DNA from: Enterococcus sp. BWR-S5
Lineage (GTDB): Bacteria; Bacillota; Bacilli; Lactobacillales; Enterococcaceae
Direction: 5' to 3'
Assembly: GCF_016745255.1 (NCBI RefSeq)
Contig: NZ_JADOEQ010000020.1
Span: forward strand, 1-64,000
Length of the DNA stretch: 64,000 bases
Positions 9,935 to 17,292 of this stretch are shown here, one piece after another; position 1 is the stretch's first letter; every line of letters starts with the position of its first letter. The translations under genes and the position numbers were made by a program. The notes below the pieces were generated by a model. It was given only the letters and a program-made list of their open reading frames with translations. It was not told where the DNA came from and searched no databases.

Positions 9935-11461
9935 ATGAAAAAGAAATTTGTTGGTCTTTTGTTTTCTACATTGTGTTTATCTATGGCGGTAGCACCAATG
10001 GCAACTTTTGCGGAGGGGAGTATCGCTGATGAGTTGATGGTACCTCGTGCCTTATTGAGTCAAAACTATTCTTTACTGACTCCTGATTCTTATCGATTAG
10101 GTGTGGACGACTTCATTACCGGTTTAAGTGATACGACTATTAAAAAGGTCGCTCTTTATGTGAACGGTAGCTTTGTTCGAAATGGGGTTGTTTATTCAGA
10201 TGGCAGCTTTGAAGTAGAGGCAAGTGATGCTGTCACTTCTGTTAACGATGATGTAGAAATCGTGGGAATGGATAGACGTAACAATGAACTGGAACGTCAG
10301 AAGGTATCTATCGAACAGGAAAATATTCTTTTATCTGCGGAAGAATATACACTATTTGATAATGAAATTCGTGGTGTTGCAGGTAATAATATGGGCGTAG
10401 TCAGCTTATTGGTCAATGGTGATTTGATGCGTTCTGCAGCTGTCAACAATGATGGTTCTTATACACTTCCTGTGGAATCCGGCGATATCATCGAGCTTGA
10501 GGACCACGTAGAGGTTGTAGGGTCATTGTTTGGGAAAGAGCTTGCTCGAATCGTTATTCCTGTAAACGCTATTGATTTAAGTGCGGCAATTAATACATTT
10601 GCCAGCGGAGTTGATAATTCTGTGACTGGAACTGTTTCCGGCAAGGGATTGGCAAAAGCAAAAACTGCACGATTGTTTGTAAATCGCCGTCGTACAAGTG
10701 AAGTGGCAATTGATGGCAATGGTGGCTTTTCTTTAGCAACAGAACGTCTTTCTCTAACATTCAAAGATGATGTAAAAGTGGCTATCCTAACTGAAGATGG
10801 CGAAGAGTTGGGACGTTATCAAGTAAATATTGCACAAGAAATTAGTGATATTTTCCCTGATACTGAGTTTGCGCGCTATATGGCTATGATGCTAAATAGG
10901 TACGAGAATGGCAATACCATGGTAACAAAAGCTGATCTTACTGAAATTACGGATCTTAGTTTAATAGATAAGAACTGGGTATTTGATTTGACTGGGATTG
11001 AGTATTTAACTGGATTGACAACATTGTACTTGGGGAATTTCCATGGTGATAGAGGCGATGGTACAAGTATGAGTATTGATTTCGATTTGCTTAAAAATTT
11101 AACAAATTTAGAATCGCTGACAATTCATGGGTCCGGTGATTTGCAAAATCTGTCATGGATTAAAAATCTGACAAATCTAACTTATTTAGATTTGCGCAGC
11201 AACCCTCAGTTTAGCGATATACAAGGGGTAGAATATTTAACAAATCTGGAGCATCTGAATTTGAGTGACAATGGCTTAGAGAATATTTCCTTGCTGGCTG
11301 GGCTGACAAACCTTGAGTTTCTTGATTTGAGTCAGAATAGCTTTGAAGATGTTTCTCCTTTAGCAGGTTTAGTTAACTTAAGAGAGTTACGAATTTGGGA
11401 AACACCAGTGACAAATATGGATAGCCTAAGTCATTTGACTGAGTTGGAGATCCGCAATTAA
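9935..11461 (+). CDS. secreted leucine-rich-repeat protein, internalin-like
   Basis: A 508-residue exported protein. The signal peptide runs to about residue 27 (ATFAEG). Residues 30-300 or so hold three repeated beta modules of about 85 residues, each with a pattern like 'VALYVNGSFVRNGVVYSDGSF', probably Ig-like. Residues 330-508 carry leucine-rich repeats of about 22 residues (LTNLEHLNLSDNGLENISLLAGL). The protein ends right after the last repeat: there is no LPXTG, WxL, transmembrane or obvious wall-binding tail, so it is either released or held through the N-terminal modules. The architecture suggests host or surface protein binding. GGAGAG precedes the ATG. Confidence 0.8.
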   Translation: MKKKFVGLLFSTLCLSMAVAPMATFAEGSIADELMVPRALLSQNYSLLTPDSYRLGVDDFITGLSDTTIKKVALYVNGSFVRNGVVYSDGSFEVEASDAVTSVNDDVEIVGMDRRNNELERQKVSIEQENILLSAEEYTLFDNEIRGVAGNNMGVVSLLVNGDLMRSAAVNNDGSYTLPVESGDIIELEDHVEVVGSLFGKELARIVIPVNAIDLSAAINTFASGVDNSVTGTVSGKGLAKAKTARLFVNRRRTSEVAIDGNGGFSLATERLSLTFKDDVKVAILTEDGEELGRYQVNIAQEISDIFPDTEFARYMAMMLNRYENGNTMVTKADLTEITDLSLIDKNWVFDLTGIEYLTGLTTLYLGNFHGDRGDGTSMSIDFDLLKNLTNLESLTIHGSGDLQNLSWIKNLTNLTYLDLRSNPQFSDIQGVEYLTNLEHLNLSDNGLENISLLAGLTNLEFLDLSQNSFEDVSPLAGLVNLRELRIWETPVTNMDSLSHLTELEIRN

Positions 11462-11494
11462 TAAGAGCGATAACTAATTTATCATATTAATAAT

Positions 11495-11545
11495 CTGTTG
11501 ACCTCCGATATTGAGAAAAATATAGGAGGTCGGCAGTTTTTTCTA
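11495..11545 (+). terminator. terminator after the leucine-rich-repeat gene
   Basis: CTGTTGACCTCC pairs with GGAGGTCGGCAG using two G-U pairs, with extra pairing inside, and is followed by six Ts. Confidence 0.75.
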
Positions 11546-11860
11546 ATTAAAAATTTCTTTCAATATACAGTTAGAAAGGCGGGCATATAAGATTTTTCAC
11601 CCATAAGCAAGCAAAAAAATCATCAGCCAATATTGACCTCCTTTCTTTTTGTCAGGTAAAATAGTAAAAGAAGAACAAGAAAATGAGAGGTCGACAGAAA
11701 TGACCGCTACAACTCTTGGTATATAAGGTCTGAAAATAGGCGAGGCTTAATCCAAACAGTATGTAATGCGAATAGCAAATGCAACAATATTTTGGCCTAA
11801 CCAACATGTGATTTTTGAATGTCAAAACCTTTCTTTTGTGAAAAAAATGGGGGAACTAGA
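11546..11860. other. non-coding interval with possible gene remnant
   Basis: About 315 bases without an intact gene. At 11700 an ATG opens MTATTLGI and stops at once, and the same frame continues GLKIGEA before another stop. This could be a decayed gene start, but it is too short to identify. The segment around 11634-11700 repeats the words TGACCTCC and GAGGTCGACAG seen in the preceding terminator. Confidence 0.3.
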
Positions 11861-12505
11861 GTGAATGAAAGCACGATGATCAATAAAATCATTAAAAGAA
11901 GCTGTAAAGAGATATTTCCTGTTGATGTTTTTCAAAAAGGAAGCTCCAGAGTCTACTTAGATGATAATGGGTACTACTTTACAATGATAGAGTTTCAACC
12001 TTACTCGCTAAAGAAAGGGACTTTTCTGAATATAGGGTTGTCGTTCCTCTTTGGTAATACAGACTATTTATCCTTTTCATACGCGTACAACAATAATACT
12101 CGAGTGGGTCGCGAATTTATTGAGTTTAGAGATGAACGACAGTTTGAGAATGAAATACAAGAATACATTGAACGTGCGAGTCAGTATATTTTGAAGTATA
12201 GAATGTTCCAAGATATCAACCATGCGAAGAACTATATGATAAAGGAGCTTGATGACAGTAATTGGAATCCATATATAAAATCAATGTTCTGTTTTCTTGC
12301 GGAAGATAGAATGAATGGTGAAAAATATTATCACATGTTTTTAAAGGACCCATTTTTCAAAAACATCATTACTCGAGATAATTATCCAACGGAGCCGGAA
12401 AAAATTAATAAGGAGTATGTATTGGACAGAATTAGAGAGCAGAGATTCTTTTGGCGCACGAAATCAACAATGAAGAAGATGAAAACTTTTGAAGACTATA
12501 GTTGA
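11861..12505 (+). CDS. DUF4304 domain protein
   Basis: A 214-residue protein if the GTG at 11861 is used. That start has GGGGGA seven bases upstream, while the more distal ATG at 11819 has no binding site. The N-terminal half (MINKIIKRSCKEIFP, then GSSRVYLDDNGYYFTMIEFQ and LNIGLSFLF) fits the DUF4304 pattern, a cytoplasmic domain of unknown function often found near toxin-immunity or polymorphic loci. No such partner is visible here. It has no signal peptide or membrane segment. I can give no firmer function. Confidence 0.6.
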   Translation: MNESTMINKIIKRSCKEIFPVDVFQKGSSRVYLDDNGYYFTMIEFQPYSLKKGTFLNIGLSFLFGNTDYLSFSYAYNNNTRVGREFIEFRDERQFENEIQEYIERASQYILKYRMFQDINHAKNYMIKELDDSNWNPYIKSMFCFLAEDRMNGEKYYHMFLKDPFFKNIITRDNYPTEPEKINKEYVLDRIREQRFFWRTKSTMKKMKTFEDYS

Positions 12506-12585
12506 AGCATTCAATGAAGGGTGCTTTGAATAGGTGCATTCTGTTTTGAACGATAGAATTTCTATTATGTTTGAGTAAAATACTA

Positions 12586-12625
12586 AAAACCTCCGTCAGA
12601 TTGCATCTTGACGGAGGTTTTTTCT
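12586..12625. terminator. bidirectional terminator
   Basis: AAAACCTCCGTCA pairs perfectly with TGACGGAGGTTTT over 13 bp with a ten-base loop and flanking A and T runs. It separates the DUF4304 gene from the convergent GH92 gene. Confidence 0.9.
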
Positions 12626-14763
12626 TATTTCAAACTAAAGGGAAGCTCTTCTTCTGTATATTCTCTTGGGTTTGGAACAACTCCTAATTGGTACTCGATT
12701 GTTCCGCCTTGCAGTAAATCTTCATGTGAAAAGAATAGTGAAGTATAGCTGCTATCGTTTCGTTTTATTTCATGAACAAACTGCTGCTGTACACAGTTTG
12801 GTGAGCTGGAAATCGTTAGTGTTTCTCCGTTTGATAAATGAAGGGTTGCTTTATCAAACAATGGAATACCAATCACGTATTCACCACTTCCTGCTGTGAC
12901 AGGATAGAAGCCTAACGAGCTGAAAATGAACCAGCCAGACATGCTGCCATTGTCCTCGTCTCCAGGATAGCCTTGTGGTGAAGCACTAAAGCACTGAGTC
13001 ATCAGTTGTTTAATCATTGGTTGAGCCATCTCAGGTTTGCCGAGATAGTTGAATAAGTATGGCAAATGGAAGCTTGGTTGGTTAGACAAAGCGACCTGTC
13101 CGAATTCAATCGACGCCATTTCACTCATTTCATGAATTTCAAAGCCATATCCCCCTGTATGATAAAGAGGTTTTTGATTGCAAAGCTCAACCAGTTTCGT
13201 TTGATACTTTTCTTTTCCTCCATGTGCTTCAATTAATCCAGCAAAATCATGGTAGACTGCATAACTGCTTTGCCATGCGCTGCCTTCCGCATAGTCCGTT
13301 CCCCAACGATGAGAATCGAAGTTCACACTGAAATTGCCTTCCGTATCCTTTGCGCGCATAAAGCCGGACTCTTTATCAAAAATATTCACGTAATTTTTTG
13401 CCTGAGTTCTATATTCAGCAACCGTGTTGTCATTTAGGATTGCTCCGACCTGATAAATACAAAAGTCGCTGTAGCAATAATCCAGTGTATGGTTAACAGA
13501 TTCGTGATGTGTATTCGGCACATAGCCATGACTTAAATAGTCGTAGGTTCCGCGTCGACCGTAATTAGCATGTTCACTCTGATCTGTTGCCCCTTTTTTC
13601 ATTGCGCTTAAGAATTCGGGCATTAAATCAGGTCGAATACCTTTGACAGCTGCATCTGCAATCACTGCATCAATCAATGTGCCGGGCATCATACCCCGTT
13701 CATCAGGAGAGAGCCATTTTGGTAAGAAGCCGGTCTCTTTGTAGCTGTTCAAATAGCCTTCCAACATCTCTCCGTACTTATCCGTAGCTATCAATGAATA
13801 GAGAGGATACACTGTTCGGAAAGTATCCCAGAAACCGTTATTTGTATAAAAGACACCCTCACGAACACATTTGTTGAAGGTATCGTAGTGAATGGGTTTG
13901 TTCTCCTCGTCCCATTCGTAAAAGGTTTGTGGAAACAAAAAGGTTCGATAGAGACAATGGTAGAAAGTAGCAACTTGCTCCTTGTCATGATGGGTAATCT
14001 CTATTTTGCTTAAGTATTCCTCCCAAGCCGTTTGAGCATGCTTTAGATAGTCTGTTTTTTCCCAGCCCATTTCTCTGGATAGATTCAATTGTGCCTGATC
14101 CTCAGAGATAAATGAGGTTCCTAAGCGGATTTCCTGAGTAGAACCACCGCTAAAACGTAGAATGACAAAACCATCTTCGCCTTCAGGGGCGCCTTCGATA
14201 GCCGTTAACGGACTTTCAAATTTCAATACAAAATAGAACGTGAACTGCTCGTCTTCACAGCCGGCATAGTTGATGATTTGTCCTAAAACAGTGGTTTCGT
14301 CTAACTTCTTCAGCTTATAACGACCGGGAAGAGATAAAGCTAACCCACCGTTCTCTTTCATGCCGGAAAGAGAGAGGATACCACCATACATACTTGGAAT
14401 CAGCTGCGAGGTAATTTGATAACGGCAGCTGGTGATTTCCAGACATGCAGGGTTGAAGGTGCTTTCTTCAGGGCGGTAAGAGCTTTGAGCATGAAATAGA
14501 TTATTTTCACTGAGCGCTCCATTGATTGGGAGCAAGACGAACTGACTAAAATCACCCATCCAAGGACTTGGCTGATGAGTGATACGGAAGCCTTGGAACG
14601 TGTGATCCTGAGGATGAAACCACCAGCTGCCCTTTTGATTGGTGGTTTGCGGGGCAAAAAAGTTCATGCCGAATGGTACTCCGGTGTAGGGCAGGCAATT
14701 GCCGTGAGAAAAGCTGTATTGGTTATCTGTTCCGTGTCGTGTATCAATTGTTGAAATTTTCAT
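12625..14763 (-). CDS. GH92 exo-alpha-mannosidase
   Basis: A 712-residue calcium-dependent inverting alpha-mannosidase of family GH92, expected to remove alpha-1,2-linked (possibly alpha-1,3) mannose from high-mannose N-glycans. The N-terminal beta-sandwich begins DTRHGTDNQYSFSHGNCLP. The (alpha/alpha)6 domain carries NHTLDYCYSDF and the C-terminal signature GDEDNGSMSGWFIFSSLGFY, typical of the family. No signal peptide is present, so it works in the cytoplasm on imported glycan. It lies 15 bases downstream of the regulator gene in the same operon. The S. pneumoniae N-glycan locus has the same GH92/GH125/GH38/ROK set. Confidence 0.92.
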   Translation of the reverse strand: MKISTIDTRHGTDNQYSFSHGNCLPYTGVPFGMNFFAPQTTNQKGSWWFHPQDHTFQGFRITHQPSPWMGDFSQFVLLPINGALSENNLFHAQSSYRPEESTFNPACLEITSCRYQITSQLIPSMYGGILSLSGMKENGGLALSLPGRYKLKKLDETTVLGQIINYAGCEDEQFTFYFVLKFESPLTAIEGAPEGEDGFVILRFSGGSTQEIRLGTSFISEDQAQLNLSREMGWEKTDYLKHAQTAWEEYLSKIEITHHDKEQVATFYHCLYRTFLFPQTFYEWDEENKPIHYDTFNKCVREGVFYTNNGFWDTFRTVYPLYSLIATDKYGEMLEGYLNSYKETGFLPKWLSPDERGMMPGTLIDAVIADAAVKGIRPDLMPEFLSAMKKGATDQSEHANYGRRGTYDYLSHGYVPNTHHESVNHTLDYCYSDFCIYQVGAILNDNTVAEYRTQAKNYVNIFDKESGFMRAKDTEGNFSVNFDSHRWGTDYAEGSAWQSSYAVYHDFAGLIEAHGGKEKYQTKLVELCNQKPLYHTGGYGFEIHEMSEMASIEFGQVALSNQPSFHLPYLFNYLGKPEMAQPMIKQLMTQCFSASPQGYPGDEDNGSMSGWFIFSSLGFYPVTAGSGEYVIGIPLFDKATLHLSNGETLTISSSPNCVQQQFVHEIKRNDSSYTSLFFSHEDLLQGGTIEYQLGVVPNPREYTEEELPFSLK

Positions 14764-14778
14764 GACAAAGTGAGCTCC

Positions 14779-15807
14779 TTATTTGTTGATAGTGGATTGT
14801 CGCAAAACAAGCGTTACAGGAACTTTCTCATCAGGAGTCGGCGTTTGTTGGATGAGTGCAATGATTTTTTCGCCTGCAAGTCGACCGAGCTCAGCAAAAT
14901 CCTGAGCAATCGTTGTTAACGGAGGATCGACTAACGAGGCTGCTTGAATGTCATCAAAGCCGATGACTGAAAAATCTTGCGGCAATTGAAAACCGGCTTG
15001 CTTCAGCTGGCGCATGAGTGCAATAGCAACTAAATCATTTTCACAGACAGCCGCTGTCAGCTGATGTGTGCGGATATAGGCAATAGCTGTTTCAATCGTT
15101 GCATCAGGGTCATCCAGCTTTGTTCGAAAGGTAAGGTCGTCTTTTTTCAGACCATCAACATAGCCCAAATAACGTTGTCTGACCGATTGCGGATGATGTG
15201 CTTCACCAAAGATATAGCCAATTTTCTGATGACCGTTACTGATTAACTGACGAGTCGCAAGCTGTCCCCCTTGAAAGTTATCCGAGAGAACTGCCGGAAA
15301 AGAAAAATCATAGAGCTTTTTATCCAAGGTAACCACGGGAAAATCAAGAGCTGCCAGTTCAAAGAGCAAATCTAGCTGAGCATCTGTTGTAATTGCATAA
15401 TAAATAAGTCCGTCGAATTCCTGCATAATCATCTGAGCAGAACGCTGCTCTAAATAATCTGAAGGTGTCATCAACAGTTCAAAGGACTGTTCCTGAATAA
15501 CAGGATAGATTCCTTCCGTAAAATTCCCTAGAGATAAATCGTTCGCAAAGGGCAGGACAAAAAGAATTTTTCCTGTTTTTTCTGTTGCCGCTTCTCGACT
15601 TTTGACAAAGCTGCCGCGACCTTGCTCCCGATAGATATAGCCTTCATTTTCCAATTCGGTTAGTGCCCGTTTAGATGTGATACGACTTACCTGATATTTT
15701 TCAGAAAGTTCCATTTCTGTTGGTACTTTGCTATCCGGAGCTAGCTTTCCGGATTCAATCATTTGTTGGAGATCCCCATAAATTATTTTGTATAAAGGTT
15801 GTTTCAT
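14779..15807 (-). CDS. GntR/LacI-type hybrid repressor of the mannosidase locus
   Basis: A 342-residue regulator with a GntR winged helix at residues 1-70 (SGKLAPDSKVPTEMELSEKY, then SRITSKRALTELENEGYIYR) joined to a LacI/periplasmic-binding-protein-like sugar sensor (VIGFDDIQAASLVDPPLTTI). This is the AraR plan. The ligand is probably a mannoside released by the pathway. It is transcribed divergently from GH125 and together with GH92. The palindrome TGATATATCA on both sides of the intergenic region is its likely operator, so autoregulation is expected. GAGGTG precedes the ATG. Confidence 0.88.
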   Translation of the reverse strand: MKQPLYKIIYGDLQQMIESGKLAPDSKVPTEMELSEKYQVSRITSKRALTELENEGYIYREQGRGSFVKSREAATEKTGKILFVLPFANDLSLGNFTEGIYPVIQEQSFELLMTPSDYLEQRSAQMIMQEFDGLIYYAITTDAQLDLLFELAALDFPVVTLDKKLYDFSFPAVLSDNFQGGQLATRQLISNGHQKIGYIFGEAHHPQSVRQRYLGYVDGLKKDDLTFRTKLDDPDATIETAIAYIRTHQLTAAVCENDLVAIALMRQLKQAGFQLPQDFSVIGFDDIQAASLVDPPLTTIAQDFAELGRLAGEKIIALIQQTPTPDEKVPVTLVLRQSTINK

Positions 15808-15828
15808 AATCGATTACACCTCTTAAGT

Positions 15829-15838
15829 TGATATATCA
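15829..15838 (+). promoter_or_regulatory. putative mannoside-repressor operator, site 1
   Basis: The perfect palindrome TGATATATCA lies 21 bases upstream of the regulator start codon, in its promoter or leader. A related imperfect palindrome, TGATAACATATCA, follows at 15847-15859. The assignment to the adjacent regulator is inferred from recurrence at three places in this locus. Confidence 0.6.
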
Positions 15839-15899
15839 TATTGAGATGATAACATATCACAAAAAAAATGAAAACCCTTTTAAATTTTTAATTGACTAC

Positions 15900-15928
15900 T
15901 AGACATAGAGAAAAAAGCAAGGTATACT
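15900..15928 (+). promoter_or_regulatory. promoter of the GH125-GH38-ROK-GH1 operon
   Basis: TAGACA at 15900-15905 and TATACT at 15923-15928 with a 17-base spacer. Transcription should begin near 15935, so the operator at 15942-15951 would sit just inside the transcript, where a bound repressor would block elongation. Confidence 0.65.
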
Positions 15929-15941
15929 GAGTGTGCTAAAA

Positions 15942-15951
15942 TGATATATCA
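15942..15951 (+). promoter_or_regulatory. putative mannoside-repressor operator, site 2
   Basis: A second perfect TGATATATCA lies right after the promoter of the mannosidase operon and before the GH125 ribosome binding site. It shares the core of site 1 (104 bases upstream measured to the distal edge) and of the site at 22545-22558. Confidence 0.65.
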
Positions 15952-15973
15952 AATTATAAGGATAGGTGATAAC

Positions 15974-17263
15974 ATGGTATATAAAAGCATACCTAATTCA
16001 GTAGAAAAATTTATGGAAGCCATTACAGAACGTTGTGGAGAAGCTCATAAAGATTGGGCGGAAAACTTTAATGCGGCGTTTGCTAATACACTGCTGACAA
16101 CAGTGAAAAGACATTCAGATGGTACAACATTTTTATTAACAGGAGATATTCCGGCGATGTGGCTGCGTGATTCTACTGCACAGGTACGACCTTATCTGGT
16201 CATTGCCAAAGAAGACGCAGAGCTGGCGGATATGATTAGTGGGTTAGTGAAGAAGCAATTTTACTATATCAATATAGATCCATATGCCAATGCATTTAAT
16301 GAAGAGGCAAATGGTGCAGGACATCAGTCCGATCATACAGAAATGAATGACTGGATTTGGGAACGAAAATATGAGATTGACTCACTTTGCTACCCTGTAC
16401 AGCTTGCCTATCTTCTTTATAAAAACACTGGACGTACAGATCAGTTCAATACCGATTTTATTGAGGGCGTGAAGAAAATTTTGATGGTTTTCCGTACAGA
16501 ACAGGATCATTCCCTCTCACCATATCGCTTTACACGCGACACAACAAGAGGCGAAGATACGTTAATTAATGAGGGATTAGGCGCTGAGGTTGTACCGACA
16601 GGAATGACCTGGTCTGGGTTTAGGCCAAGCGACGATGCCTGTAAATATGGCTACCTTGTACCTTCCAATATGTTTGCGGTGGTGATTCTTGGCTATCTGG
16701 AAGAGCTGTTTACAACAGTGCTCGCAGACTCAGTTCTTGCAGAACAGGCGAAAGCATTGAAGGACGAGATTCAGCAGGGGATTGTTCAATACGGTATGAC
16801 GACAAATCAAGAGGGAAAGAAAATCTTTGCTTATGAAGTAGACGGAAAAGGGAATGCCACAGTGATGGATGATAGTAATGTTCCCAATCTGATTGCGGCA
16901 CCTTACCTTGGTTATATTTCCGAAAAGGATGAGTATTACCAAAATACTCGCGAAACCTTACTGAGTAAGGAAAATCCATATTTTTATGAGGGAACATTTG
17001 CTAAGGGAATTGGCAGCTCCCATACACCTGAGAATTACATTTGGCCAATTGCTTTAGCGATGGAAGGCATGACAACTTCAGACAAAAAGGAAAAAGAGCG
17101 AATTTTGAATCTTCTTACAGCGACGGATGCGGGCACTCATTTGATGCATGAAGGCTTTGATGTGAATGATCCGAATCAATACACACGAGAATGGTTCTCG
17201 TGGGCCAATATGATGTTTTGTGAATTAGTAATGGATTACTTTGATATTCGAGTGGAAAAATAA
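15974..17263 (+). CDS. GH125 exo-alpha-1,6-mannosidase
   Basis: A 429-residue cytoplasmic enzyme of family GH125, which hydrolyses non-reducing alpha-1,6-linked mannose with inversion. Typical landmarks are LLTGDIPAMWLRDSTAQV near residue 60, the WSGFRPSDDACKYGYLVPSN segment and the C-terminal REWFSWANMMFCEL. I place the start at ATG 15974 behind AAGGATAGGTG. The upstream ATG at 15941 lies within the operator and has no binding site. It is the first gene of a four-gene glycosidase operon, with 29 bases to GH38. Confidence 0.92.
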   Translation: MVYKSIPNSVEKFMEAITERCGEAHKDWAENFNAAFANTLLTTVKRHSDGTTFLLTGDIPAMWLRDSTAQVRPYLVIAKEDAELADMISGLVKKQFYYINIDPYANAFNEEANGAGHQSDHTEMNDWIWERKYEIDSLCYPVQLAYLLYKNTGRTDQFNTDFIEGVKKILMVFRTEQDHSLSPYRFTRDTTRGEDTLINEGLGAEVVPTGMTWSGFRPSDDACKYGYLVPSNMFAVVILGYLEELFTTVLADSVLAEQAKALKDEIQQGIVQYGMTTNQEGKKIFAYEVDGKGNATVMDDSNVPNLIAAPYLGYISEKDEYYQNTRETLLSKENPYFYEGTFAKGIGSSHTPENYIWPIALAMEGMTTSDKKEKERILNLLTATDAGTHLMHEGFDVNDPNQYTREWFSWANMMFCELVMDYFDIRVEK

Positions 17264-17292
17264 CCGATTAGAAAAAGAGAGGACAGGAAGAA

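Noticed and set aside
15941-15973. Longer N-terminus for the GH125 enzyme
   Set aside because: The upstream ATG is part of the operator palindrome and lacks a binding site; GH125 proteins normally begin close to ATG 15974.
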